Of a stretch of 64,000 bases of DNA, positions 11,901 through 22,275 are shown piece after piece. Source of the DNA: Acanthaster planci (lineage: Eukaryota; Echinodermata; Asteroidea; Valvatida; Acanthasteridae); assembly GCF_001949145.1 (NCBI RefSeq), contig NW_019091372.1, positions 1,960,515 to 2,024,514 of the forward strand, written 5' to 3'. Both the position numbers and the translations under genes were made by a program. The notes below the pieces were generated by a model, which did no database searches, was not told the DNA's origin, and worked only from the letters and a program-made list of their open reading frames with translations. The first letter of the stretch is position 1, and every line of letters starts with the position of its first letter.

Positions 11901-12856
11901 TGCGAATTTCCCAGTTCTTCCCGATGGGTTTCTTCAATTCGACAACATGACCAGCATTTCAGTTTGTGTTTTATAATGTACAAAATGAGCAAATTTATTT
12001 CATTTTACCGGTGCCATGTTCATTTGCTTATTCTGTGACGTACACGTATGTTGAAATTATTTTATTTTGTTTCAGTGTTCATTGTATGTTCCAACGAGGT
12101 AAAAATCTTGTGACGTGAGTTCACCATTACTTAATTGTTTGTCATATGCAGGGCCCCAATGGAAACCTGTTTTTAACTGTTTGGGCATACCCTGGGTAAA
12201 CACATGTGAATGCAATAAATGGCCAGATCCCATGAAATGAGTCACTTAGGGCCACTTTTTTTCTCTTCCAGTAATCTAGTGTGATGATCTTTGAAGCGTT
12301 TCATGGTGAAGATGGCGAATAAAGGAAAGGTTTGCGGGGCACCATGTGAAGATACAATGTACATGTATCTCTTTTGTTGAGTACTGAAAAGGACCAGAGG
12401 GTTTCGACAGTTGTATGCTCTGTCCGTCATCAGAAGACTGCCAGGAGTCATCAGGGGACGTCCGTCCAATGACAGAGAGAGCATACCGGTGCTGTCCGAA
12501 ATGTTGAGTACCCTCCGGTTCTCTTCAGAGCCACACATACGGTACAAAAGAGATATCCTTACATGATGCTACTGCAAACCTTTACCTGTACTTTATTAAT
12601 CTGGTTTTAGTTTGCACATGAAAGCGCAAACCGCGCTACATGTACGTGTACTGGTTTCGATGTTAATTTGCCATGTTGAGGAAAATGGACATTATGAGGG
12701 TGAAAAATGTTGAAGAGTCCTACCCCCTATTGACTTCTGTACAAGCCAAGGCTTCCAATTCATTTCATAAGGTTAGGTTATACTGTGCATGTATGCGATC
12801 AGAACCAGCAAAGCATGTCTTAAGTAAAGTTTTCTCACTGTTTTGATTTTTCACCC

Positions 12857-13033
12857 ACTTTGGCGTCCAGATGAAAATGGACACTCTGAGGGTGAAAAAT
12901 GTTGGGGACTCCCAGTGATTTACACGGTGCACTTCGGCATCCAGATGAAAATGGACTGCACTTTGGCATCCAGATGAAAATGGACACTCTAAGGGTGACA
13001 AATATTGAGGACTCCCAGTGATTTACACGGTGC
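12857..13033. repeat. Tandem repeat: two 74-bp units and a truncated 29-bp unit between
   Basis: A unit starting ACTTTGGCGTCCAGATGAAA and ending in GATTTACACGGTGC occupies 12857-12930. A truncated unit (ACTTCGGCATCCAGATG...) follows at 12931-12959, and a second full unit at 12960-13033. The offset between full units is 103 bp. Diverged relatives carrying the word GGTGAAAAATGTTG occur upstream at about 12680-12720 and far away at about 51312-51370, so this is a dispersed family with local amplification. Function unknown. Confidence 0.85.
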
Positions 13034-14830
13034 AGGGTTCTCTTGAAGGCCTTTCACTCAAAAGTTGCTCTGACAATGTCAGACTCCTTTTATTACATGT
13101 ACATTGGATCACATACACAAGTTCATGTCTGCAACGAGCAGACCATTAAACAAATGATCCGTCCGGTTTCATTCAAGGAATGAACGTTCAATGCCCACCT
13201 GCATTTTCGGGTTCACAGGAACAGTGTACATAAAGGGAGTTTAACTCCACTCAGCGCAATATATAAAAATGGATGTATCTGAAAATCACCGGGACAAGAA
13301 TAATTCCTCCCATGCCGGTGAGGCAATATCGAGTTTGCGGACTTGCAATTTTTTTTGCTCCAGATTGAGGCCGGAGCTTCCGTTAATAAAAAGTCAGTCT
13401 CAGAAATGCTGGACAGAGGAGACAGAGAGCGAGAGAGAGCTGGTGAGAAGGAAAAAAGTACAGATTCGAGAGGTTTCAAAAGACTGGCTCTACGGCAGGA
13501 AGGAGGTGAACACACGCACACACAAAAAAAAGCAGCGTTGAAACATTATCTCTGCACTCCGGTTACAGGGACTTTGTGACAGATTGTCTAATTGGATGAA
13601 AGCTGGGCTAGTCTGGCCCCTGATTGGTTGGGGCTGGGGCTTTCTCTCACCATGTCCAAGGGGGGGGGAGGACTGACACGATGAAGATGGTGCGTGGATC
13701 TTTTCTAGGCTTGGATATTGGGAACTCCAGCACTGTTACCATGAGATTGTAGGCATGTTTGCAAGCTGAAATGTATCTACCTGGGAATGTGCATGCACCT
13801 GTGTTTGTGACTGTACCCAATACAATCGGTCTTAGATGTGACTCCAATTGTTTTAGCAGCTTTGTTTCAATGGGTCGATCACATGAATAACAGAAAGACT
13901 GCAAACAGAGATTTTTGTCCTGATGTACAGTGTCTTGTTTCAACTTCAGCTACCCAGGTCAATGAGCCATTCACAAGTGGATGTTTGTCCATTTAATAAC
14001 TTGATATAACAGTACATGTATACACATGTACGTACATGTATTACATTTTACACTACTGTCAAAATAACTCCTTCCTTTATAAAACTTCTGTTCGTCACCC
14101 GCCTTCGTTGGTAAATTTTCAGCGAACAAATTACCCACAAAATGCTGAAATTTTTCCGAACAGCTGTCTCCTGACTCTGTTGCAACAAAAAGGAAAGTCC
14201 ATTGTTAACAGCTTTTGGCAGTTCTCCACCTACATGTAATTGCTTCGTGGCATCCTCTTGATAATACAACTGTTAACCGTCAAGTGACAAACAGCGCTGC
14301 GTTTTGAAAAATGAGCGCTGCATGGCTCTGACACTGTAAACAACACGAGCACTGAGAGAACCGGTACTCAAAAAGACAAAATATACATATATCACCGAGG
14401 CATCAACTGCATGACTAATTGGATCCCATTACAAATTTTTAAAAGCAAGCGGTCATACCAAGGATGAAAGTAACGCTTGTCAAATTTGCTCCTTCCCTGA
14501 TGCCGTTTATTTTTCAATAAACTCTGATGGATTTTTGGCTCTTATATTCAACATCGATGTTGAATACAAATTATGCCATCAATCATGATGCCCGTTCCTT
14601 CCTCTTTCGGGGCTCAGGACAAACAGAAAAAACCAAGCGTTCTTGGACGAATGACCGTATGACCGATGACCAGCACTTAACAACTGTCACGGCACAGTTC
14701 CGTGCATGCTTCAACGTAAAGTTTGCGCATAAGTTGAATTCGTTTCCCTCAATCTTTACTGTTCTTTTATTCTTCATAGCAGGATCTGTGGTAACACTTC
14801 CTTTTTTTCCAAACCTTTTCTAATTTGATA
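13034..14830 (-). other. Intronic stretch, no gene seen
   Basis: The interior of the 11.9-kb liprin-alpha intron. It contains a GA-rich patch near 13415-13440, a dense ACATGTAC block at 14011-14043 and a 22-bp perfect palindrome at 14545-14566. No exon was recognised. Confidence 0.6.
14545..14566. repeat. 22-bp perfect palindrome centred on ATCGAT
   Basis: The arms are TATTCAACATC and GATGTTGAATA with no spacer. Such a long perfect palindrome is unlikely by chance in a window of this size. It may be a dimeric protein-binding site or part of a degraded inverted repeat. Confidence 0.7.
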
Positions 14831-15049
14831 GCCGCTTCACAGTTACCGTACGTTCATGGGAAAAAGTCCCAACACAATCTTATTCAAATCAGGAGGCTTA
14901 CACGTATGAATAAGCCAGGAACTGGTCACAAGCAATACAAACTGTATGTTGTTATGGTACCCCGCTTTGCTAAGCAAACATTTTCTGTGCCTCTAAGCAC
15001 ATTAATTTAATGGGCAATTTCTTAATCTGCTCAACAGTATCTTGAAATT
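14831..15049. repeat. 219-bp direct repeat, copy 1
   Basis: The sequence from GCCGCTTCACAGTTACCGTA to TATCTTGAAATT recurs at 15164-15382 at a constant offset of 333 bp, with a single difference (T or C in the word AAACTGYATGTTG) and no indel. Near-identity in non-coding DNA points to a recent duplication or an assembly artefact. No coding content. Confidence 0.95.
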
Positions 15050-15163
15050 TGGCCCCGATATGGAGATGAGAAAATCTGTGCAACACATGTCCGTCTCGTA
15101 TTCTACACTGTACACAGGTACCAGCATGACAAGCCTTCTGATTGGACAGTGATACAGTGAAAA

Positions 15164-15382
15164 GCCGCTTCACAGTTACCGTACGTTCATGGGAAAAAGT
15201 CCCAACACAATCTTATTCAAATCAGGAGGCTTACACGTATGAATAAGCCAGGAACTGGTCACAAGCAATACAAACTGCATGTTGTTATGGTACCCCGCTT
15301 TGCTAAGCAAACATTTTCTGTGCCTCTAAGCACATTAATTTAATGGGCAATTTCTTAATCTGCTCAACAGTATCTTGAAATT
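15164..15382. repeat. 219-bp direct repeat, copy 2
   Basis: The second copy of the segment at 14831-15049. It is bounded on both sides by units of the 31-bp minisatellite (ATTGGACAGTG...), so it appears to lie within that array. This suggests unequal exchange or replication slippage as the origin. Confidence 0.95.
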
Positions 15383-15515
15383 GGACAGTGACATGAGGAC
15401 CATTCTTTTGATTGGACAGTGACTTGAGGACCATCCTTTTGATTGGACAGTGACATGAGGACCATTCTTTTGATTGGATAGTGACTTGAAGACCATTCTT
15501 TTGGTTGGACAGTGG
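15380..15515. repeat. 31-bp minisatellite, four full units and a partial
   Basis: Units begin at 15380, 15411, 15442 and 15473, with a partial unit from 15504. The consensus starts ATTGGACAGTGACATGAGGA and ends CCATTCTTTTG. A single related unit lies at 15130-15155, and diverged units lie at about 16672-16835, up to the splice donor of the 240-nt liprin-alpha exon. The array therefore seems to have been longer and later split. Confidence 0.9.
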
Positions 15516-15533
15516 ATGTTAAAAGACCCACTG

Positions 15534-16663
15534 AAGGGTGGTGTACACCATCGGTTTTTTGTCGTAATTTCACAAGATTGGCTGATTACGGTACGTAATA
15601 TTCACTGCAACTTACATTCCACACACTTATTTCATGATTGAGCCAACTGCTTTGTGAAAAATCGAGAAAAACAAGTGGCATTTTCAACGCTTTAATTGAG
15701 GGTCTTGTAGTGTATCTTGCGTAAAAGGGCATTCGTAGTACAAGCGCACATCGTCTGCGGGGTCAGGTTGGGAAGCAAGCATGACAGGCTCTCATTCCCT
15801 TGAAAAAGGAGCAGTTTTCAACGGCTGGGCGTAATCAGTGAATTTACCATGGAGTAATGCGCCTCCTCGACAATGCAGCTTGCAGATTCATGGAAAAACT
15901 TCATCCAGGAACACAGCAGTCGACTCGCGTCCGTGACATCGAAACGAGTAGGCCTATATGATAATGCACATGCGCACGCGCGATCATGTTTATAACAGCA
16001 CTTTCATGTCAGTTCTCACGTCGATGAAAGTCTAAAACACCATTCATAGTTGAGTCATTAATAATTATAAGTAAAAATGAATTATGTCTTAAAACAAGGG
16101 AGGATTAACATGTGGAAATCATACTTTTTGTTGATGGAAATCTTTGTGTCGGAAACAGCTGCCATACTGGATCATACCATTATTATCTAGGCGTGATTTT
16201 GAATTCGCAAAGTTTTCCGTTAAAATAAACCTTTCCTTAAATAAAATTCAACGTCACACGGATCCAATTTATTTTCTACTTTACGCCTAACACTCAGGTT
16301 TCTATAATTTCAGTTCACAGTGTTTTTGGTGAAAGAACGTCAGTATATTTAGCTGCTTTTACGTTTATCCGTTCATTAATGGAGACTCCTACAACATCTG
16401 CAAACACTTCATACCAGTATAAGAAATTTGGCGCCTGTTAAAAGGATGTGATGCGCGAAGTGAAATTAACTCTATTACGATGGTCGGCCGACCATCATAA
16501 TAAAAGAGAAAAAATTTTAGTTTTTCTCGAAACTACAGCATTCTGGGTGGAAATATTTTACAGACTGATTGAGACGGTTGTGTATTTTCTTTCAAGTAAG
16601 ATATTTCAGGATTATATGGTAGTCCGATTTTCGAGATTTTACCAATGGTGTGCACCACCTTTA
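15534..16663. mobile_element. ~1.1-kb element with 22-bp terminal inverted repeats
   Basis: The left end starts AAGGGTGGTGTACACCATCG (15534) and the right end, read on the minus strand, starts AAAGGTGGTGCACACCATTG (16663). The two 22-bp ends differ at three positions. The interior has no transposase-like frame, so it would be a non-autonomous DNA transposon. Minisatellite relatives lie on both sides, which fits insertion into that array. I could not identify a clear target-site duplication, so the exact borders and superfamily are open. Confidence 0.65.
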
Positions 16664-16671
16664 ATGCTCTA

Positions 16672-16840
16672 AAGACAAGCCTCCTGACATGTACAGTAGC
16701 ATGATGACAAGCCTTCTACTTGGACAGTAACAAGAAAACCAGGCCTTCAATTGGACATACCCACTTAATGCTATAAGGATAAGCCTCCAAACTGAACAGT
16801 AACATGAAGACAAGCCATTTGATTGGACAATAGACGTTAA
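16672..16840. repeat. Diverged minisatellite units next to an exon
   Basis: Several imperfect copies of GACAAGCCTTNTGATTGGACAGTAACATGA-like units end with GACGTTAAAGGGACCCAC at the donor of the liprin-alpha exon that ends at 16851. A related GATGTTAAAAGACCCACT sequence follows the main array at about 15516-15533. Confidence 0.7.
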
Positions 16841-16850
16841 AGGGACCCAC

Positions 16851-17090
16851 CTCCTGATGGGAGCGTTCCAATTCCTCCTCCAATGAAGAAACCCGTTCCA
16901 GGGCCAGCCGCAACCGCTCCCGAACCTTTTCGTCCAGCGCCTTGTGGTGTTCAAACAGGGACTTGAGGGCTTTGAGGACCTCCACCTCCGAGGACACGCC
17001 GGCTGGAGAGGACGCCTGCCGCTTGACGACCGTCATCCTCAGGGAGCGCTCGTGCCGTGAGACTAAGCATTCAAGATGTTCCAGTAGCAA
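16851..17090 (-). CDS. PPFIA: Liprin-alpha exon, highly conserved [20 protein letters not shown] block
   Basis: The 240-nt exon encodes 80 residues, beginning [20 protein letters not shown] and ending [10 protein letters not shown]. It carries the strongest family match in the window: [42 protein letters not shown], almost invariant among liprin-alpha proteins. From family knowledge, this part of the N-terminus includes or adjoins the liprin homology region (LH1), in which a C. elegans syd-2 gain-of-function allele maps and which is implicated in oligomerisation. I cannot verify the residue numbering here. The acceptor is GATATCCAG|TTG at 17091 and the donor is CAGGAG|GTGGGT at 16851/16850. 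The donor abuts a minisatellite-like stretch. Phase 0 both sides. Continuity with the upstream exon (ERNNTR then LLLEHLE) is exactly as in the family. Confidence 0.97.
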
Positions 17091-18076
17091 CTGGATATCA
17101 AGAAGATTGGGAAAGGCTCATGTTTATATAAGACTATGGGTAAAATGCGAAAGACTGGAGCAAGATTCAACCTTACTTTGTTTAGAATTCACAACTCACT
17201 GATTTTCATGTGAAAAAAATTGGGAAGTCCGATGGCCATTTTGCTCTGTTTAAAGAATGAAGCCATTTAAAACTGGTTCCAGATCCTTCCATTGGAATGT
17301 GACAAGGGAGCACGCCTCAACCACTCCCCCGTCACTTAAACACAATTCTTTACAATCCGTTGTTTGTAAATTCACAGTCAGGAAGAAAGTGACTACACTT
17401 CCAACAGCCAAAGGTATACCAAGATTTGTTTGAAATGGCTATCAGTGATACAACCCCTCCACTACCCTGCATGCAGGCCCACCTACATGTATGTACATGT
17501 ACACGTACATTTGCATGAGTACGTATGTAAATGTATGTACATGTACGTACATGTGGGTAGGCATTCACCGTGCTAAGGGAAATTTGAACTGAGTTGCGGG
17601 GACATTTCTGAGTCCCCACAACGTTTTCGGCCCCCACAAAATACCGGTAGGTGAAATATCGCGAGTAAGTCCCCACAACTCAAGTGCAGGAGTACGTGTC
17701 CATGTTAACCAGCCCTCATGGCAAATACCTGTTCAGCCGTACATTATACAAAAGTCATTAAAGTCTTTGTTTGGGGAAAATGCAAGGTATCTACCGGTCG
17801 ATACAATGTACATCGTATGCAACTGGGATTTCATAAAAAAAAGAGAACGAGGAACTTCCCAACTGCTCAAGGTTTTATATGGTGTCTTTTGATTTCCAAT
17901 AGCGTACACACACATAATCTGCTGATCTGAGGAAAAGTTCCTTGCCTGGACACGATTTCAAGTGGCCTCTTTCTTCTAACATCAAAAGCAACTGTAAAAA
18001 TCCATGTGACTGGCTTTTAACTGATTAGCAGGCCTCCACATGGAATTCTAAATTCCGATCCCCCAAAACTGCTTAC
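17091..18076 (-). other. Liprin-alpha intron, 986 bp
   Basis: Donor GTAAGC is at 18076 and acceptor CAG ends at 17091. It contains a dense ACATGTAC block (17478-17556) and hairpin-forming GTTGYGGGGAC / GTCCCCACAAC words (17592-17618, with another half at about 17669-17680). Confidence 0.8.
17592..17618. repeat. Short GGGGAC/GTCCCC hairpin
   Basis: GTTGCGGGGAC and GTCCCCACAAC pair over 11 bases with one G-T wobble around an 8-nt loop. A further GTCCCCACAAC lies some 60 bp downstream. The same kind of hairpin recurs near 38.1-38.3 kb. Confidence 0.6.
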
Positions 18077-18178
18077 CCTTGTGTTGTTCCTCTCCGCTTT
18101 TAGTTCGGCTATTTCCTCCTCTCGTTCTAAAAGTTGTTCCCTGGATTGGTTCAGTTCCTTGGTCAGAGTTGCAAATTC
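18077..18178 (-). CDS. PPFIA: Liprin-alpha exon, [10 protein letters not shown] to AERNNTR segment
   Basis: The 102-nt exon encodes 34 residues, beginning [20 protein letters not shown] and ending [14 protein letters not shown]. The family counterpart is [33 protein letters not shown], so only a few residues differ. The acceptor is TTTTGTCTATCCAG|GAA at 18179 and the donor is ACAAGG|GTAAGC at 18077/18076, a good consensus. It is the most upstream exon that I can recognise. In the family about 100 residues lie before it, including the start and a segment resembling DERDRLLDTLRE. None of that was found in the 45.8 kb on this side. Phase 0 at both borders. Confidence 0.96.
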
Positions 18179-19377
18179 CTGGATAGACAAAATGAATGCA
18201 AGAAAACCCATGTCACACACTTTGCTCTCGGTCATACATGAAATGTAAATGTAACGTACTCACTAGGCATCTAGTTGCCTAGTGCCATCAGTGGAAATTT
18301 GTACTGCAGGAAGGGTATTTTCTGAACGTGAAATGAGGATGTCGATTCCATGTTTTTCCCCCAGTGTTCAATACTGAAATTCCTCAGCAATATGAAAATC
18401 CTCCACCTGCAGGTACGTGGTCTGGGTACCGGTCAAATACAATGTACGTGTACACTAGCACACACAGTTATGCCTTGGCAATAACATTACACAAAGTAAT
18501 ACAAAACAATTGGGGTTAGCAATCTGCTGGGGAGTTTCCTGAGGATTGAAAAATTATTCAGATTTTTTCGCATCTTTCTTCAGTTGATCATCTCTATTTC
18601 CTGCAATTGATTTTTGCATCCAAAGCAATCCATTCACCCTAAAATGTCCAATCAGCAACCCAGGTGACAATCACGGCTTTTCAACGGAATGTGCATGGCC
18701 CATTCCTCAATCAGCAGTACAAAAATACCATCCAGTCTAACCTCCAATAAGGAGCAGCTCTGAAAGCAAGAAAGCTGAGCAACCCCCCCACCCCCTGAAT
18801 TTTTCAACATTCTGGAGCCCGGTCAGTCACACATCACGCTGCGCAAATAAACACGTCGGTTCCCTTCTCCCAAGTCCAGGCAGACGAGACTTAATTCACA
18901 ATTTATGATAACGAACTGACTGCCAACTCAACTTCGGTGGCCAAACCCTTTTTCTTTCCCTTCTGCCTGCAGCGCCCACACTTTGATTACTGCAAGGACT
19001 GACACAGAGAAATCTCCCCCCCCCCCATCTCATCTTTCAGCAGTCTGCACGTTGACGGGTAAACTGATCTGACGCGGCGTGAAAATGTTCCCAGATTTAC
19101 TGACTTAAAACTCGGCACCCCGGGGACAGAACTTTGGGAGAACGAGTCAGTCTTCCAGAATTGCTGACAGCTCAGCGAGTTCAGAATTTGCATTTGAAAT
19201 ATAAATAGTCATAATTCATGTATGCAGTTACTTTGTTGAAAATAAGTGTCCGCCAGCAACACGTATATACAAAACATATAAAAGTGATGCCCCTTCATTC
19301 CTAAGTTCAGAAAGCCAGGGAGTATTCGTCCCATGTCAAAGAACCCCATGAGTACACATATCTACATGTACGTATGT
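18179..19377 (-). other. Start of the long 5' intron or flank, no gene seen
   Basis: Upstream of the first recognised exon. It contains C-rich homopolymers and mixed-composition sequence. No exon of liprin-alpha or any other gene was recognised. Confidence 0.55.
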
Positions 19378-19621
19378 GGGTTATTCCAGAAATCAGGGAT
19401 TCAAGAGAGTGACATTTTGTGTCCCTGTTTTCTCTGACCTTTGTTATTTGACAAGGAAATACCACCGGAATGATTTCAAACTATTACTATTTGTTTGGCA
19501 GGTAATCTGCATCAATCCATCACTCTTTGAAATTATAAAATCTGTTCTGAACTTACAAATCATATGTCAGATGTAATAGGGACACGAACAAAAATTGGAC
19601 CCCTAATTTCTGGACTAACCC
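19378..19621. mobile_element. TIR element, family 1 copy 1 (244 bp)
   Basis: The left end GGGTTATTCCAGAAATCAGG mirrors the right end, which read on the minus strand is GGGTTAGTCCAGAAATTAGG. Similarity continues inward through the GTGTCCCT words for about 50 bp. ATGT lies on each side as a possible 4-bp target duplication, though this is weak in an ACATGTAC-rich context. There is no coding capacity. Relatives lie at 25251-25519 and 54309-54553. Confidence 0.75.
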
Positions 19622-22200
19622 ATGTACATCTAAAAACAAAAAATTTAATTCTTGAAAGATGAAGTTTTGAATGTTTGAAAGCATGAAGCTTGTATGACTA
19701 GTTAATGACTAAAGTAAAAAGAGCAAGTTATAGGCAAAATTTGGCGGGTCAATACCAGGAACCAAATGAAAGTATGTGTACACGTCTATCTTTCCTTCCG
19801 TCTTATACGTACCTTACAAATACAAGTAGGCTAAACCTCATAAAAGGCATAAGAATTATTAGCTTCTTCATATTTTTTAAAGAAGCCATTGGATTGCATT
19901 TCGATGCAATTATCAGGCCGTCCAGTGTGCATGATGCACAATTTAGGTATCCACTTAAGAATGTCCCCCCCCTTGCTGCAACCTGACACGGTGCCCATTC
20001 CTCGCTTTGTCCCAATTCAGATACAGTAATTCCTGAAGTTTGCAGCAAAGGATTGGTCGCAGGACTACTAAATCCCCCCAACCCTCAACAAATTAAGCCG
20101 GGCTTGAATGACAATAAGGGAGGGGGAGTCTCGTGGGAGACGCTCATAAGGGTCAGGCGCGATCATAATGCCGTTGTCCAGCGGCATGCTAGCCAGTGCC
20201 CTCCTGAATGATCGGACGATCTCCGAGCGAGTCCCCATGAGACTGGAACGGAGGGAGAAAAAAGACAGCAAAATGCCATCGCGATTTACGGTCTACTCAA
20301 AAAAAAAAAAAAATAGGGCTGCGGATTTAAACTCTGCAGATATGGGAAAAACAAGATAAAGAGATGGTGAGAAAAACGACCGTCAAGAGGGGCAAACACG
20401 CTTTGCCAAGCGACAAAGCAGGCCAGTGCGTTCTCACGCATTTGTTTGTAAAAAAAGATCCTGGATTGCATCGAACTGCTACTGTGTCACAGGGATTTGG
20501 AAGTACCGTTGAGCACATTTTAAACCTGTCAAAAATATTTTTAAAAGCACACTGTTTAAAAAAGCTGGCTAATCTTTTGCCCAACGTTGGGTACCAGGTG
20601 AATCGCCCGGGGAAAAAAATACCCAACAGCTGGTTTTATCTTCTACAACATGGGCAAACTTGTCTCATTGTTCCAACCATTTCAGAGAATGTTATTTGTA
20701 CTACCCCTTTTTCACCCAGAGTTTTGATCTTCTTGCCCAGGAAAACACCTGGTGCCCAACGCTCAGCATTTCACCATGTATGTACCTGACGTCTTGATCC
20801 CTGCAAAATCCTTCTCAAAGGCAAAATGACAAGGCAACAGCAGAGATTAAGCAAGCAAGGAATCAACCAGAGCAAGAATGGATCAACATACCAGGCTGAT
20901 CGTCACTTTTTTTGATTTGTACATTCCAGGCCATGGGAGTCGGCAAGCAGGAAGCAGTAATTCTTGTATTTTACAGTTCAAACTTGTTTGTTTCACATTG
21001 TAAAAAAATGTTTTCAGTTTGAGAAGTACTCTTAACATCGATATTGTTTGTCACTCTAGATCCTGTTTATCATAACATGTTGAAAAAGCAATTACAGCGG
21101 TCAAGAAATTTGCATTTTAACCGGCCAGTCACTGGAAATAAGACATAAAAAAACGGTACATGTATGTTGATTGCCGTTCCTGATGCCAGCAGCAAGTCAG
21201 CATAAACTTCTTAAAAAACATTGCTATGCATAATGCAATTGCTCCAGCAATCAAAAGAAAAACTGACAACTGTCCGACTTTTATTTGTTCCATGACAAAC
21301 ATGTCTTCCTTTGGCATTCCACGGCAAGATTCTGACCACAGGAAATGCTGAGGGAACTGTAAACATTCCAGGTAGTCCTTCCAGACAAATCCACAACATC
21401 TGTAGGTACATGGATATGACACTTTGAAGTTCCTTCCCTTTTCCACTTCCAGCATGTCCAGGGCATGAGTTTCCTGTTTTTCCTTGTATGCAAAAGCCAT
21501 TTGGGAAACTATATTCAAGGGCACTCATTCCTGCACATTAACTTCAGAACCGCTATCACGGCATGACAATTTATCCATGACTTTTCTCATGACTTCCATG
21601 ACGGAGTTTTGTTTCCATGATCAAAGAAAACCTGCGGCATGCATGTGGCCAAGGGCCACCACAAATCACAGACGAGCAGAGCATTTCATGCAGAGATACA
21701 TGTACCGGTATCAAGGCAACAAATATCCAAAGATCTAAAGATTTCACGTGCAATGCACATTTGGGCCTCTAGCTCTCGGAAAAACTATCCGGGAACAACA
21801 AGATACATGACCATTCTCCCCAGGAGGCGATCGGGCCAGGCAAGTCAAATATCTTTTTGAGGGCGATTGTATTCATGATAAGGACATGCATGCTAAAAGG
21901 AATGCGGAGGTGGGGAAATCGATGCAATCACGAATACATGAACATGATGAATCCGAGAGCATCTTGGCGAAAATGTCACATGCTAAAGACATGGACGCCA
22001 GGTCCACATTCACGGGGGGATATGATATGATCAGCCAGATAAACTTTTTATAATCCCAGACGGGCGCAGACCAGGTCAGGTGGAAGAGAGTGCTCGCTGA
22101 TTCATTCTCACAGGACGGTAATATATTCAATGTGGTCAGCTATCGCAATTCAAGATCAGTTCCTGACCTCCAATGGTTAAAAACAGTCGAAGAAAACTGA
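19622..22200. other. Non-coding stretch, no gene seen
   Basis: No exon, repeat or RNA gene was recognised. There is a poly-A run at about 20299-20312. Confidence 0.5.
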
Positions 22201-22275
22201 CTGGAATGGGATTCAAACCCCAAACCTCCAGTGCTGGTCTGGTGCTCCACCCATCGAGCAGAGGCATAGTCGTGT
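22201..22275 (-). mobile_element. tRNA-derived SINE head
   Basis: Read on the minus strand, CTGCTCGATGGGTGGAGCAC resembles a tRNA A-box (TGGCTCARTGGGTAGAGC) and GGTTTGAATCC (22219-22209) is one base from the B-box consensus GGTTCGANTCC. The spacing is tRNA-like, but no intact cloverleaf is evident. A SINE or tRNA relic is the best reading, and its downstream body could not be delimited. Confidence 0.6.

Larger units (their letters stand above)
4928..12856 (-). other. Distal part of the 11.9-kb liprin-alpha intron, no gene seen
   Basis: This part of the intron between the exons at 16851-17090 and 4817-4927 holds an assembly gap, scattered ACATGTAC-type words (dense at 8307-8357) and homopolymer runs, but no exon that I recognise on either strand. 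At 11785-11815 and 12151-12181 two similar stretches occur (GAGCCCCAATCAAAACC and GGGCCCCAATGGAAACC, each followed by TGTTTTTAACTGT or close to it). They recall the 3' tail of a LINE, but this is weak. Confidence 0.6.
1..18178 (-). other. PPFIA (liprin-alpha; syd-2 orthologue): Partial liprin-alpha gene (eight internal exons; both ends outside the recognised exons)
   Basis: Eight minus-strand exons join without a frame break into 391 codons that follow the N-terminal coiled-coil region of liprin-alpha from the [10 protein letters not shown] segment to the [12 protein letters not shown] segment. Exon sizes in transcript order are 102, 240, 111, 222, 147, 135, 84 and 132 nt. Every size is a multiple of three, every junction is phase 0 and every intron begins GT and ends AG. 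From family knowledge, liprin-alpha is a cytosolic scaffold of presynaptic active zones and cell-matrix contacts. Its N-terminal coiled coils self-associate and bind ELKS/ERC, RIM, GIT and KIF1A, while its C-terminal SAM domains bind LAR-type receptor phosphatases, CASK and liprin-beta. Here only the coiled-coil half is present. The start codon exon was not found and the SAM exons lie beyond position 1. Vertebrates have four paralogues and most invertebrates one; which applies here cannot be told from this window. Confidence 0.95.

Noticed and set aside
11757-12190. LTR pair or LINE 3' tail from similar CCCCAAT...TTTTTAACTGT stretches
   Set aside because: Similarity is limited to about 30-60 bp with no LTR ends, primer-binding site or coding remains.
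18820-18860. Liprin-alpha start exon near a minus-strand ATGTGTGAC
   Set aside because: A stop codon follows directly, and the N-terminal family residues are absent.
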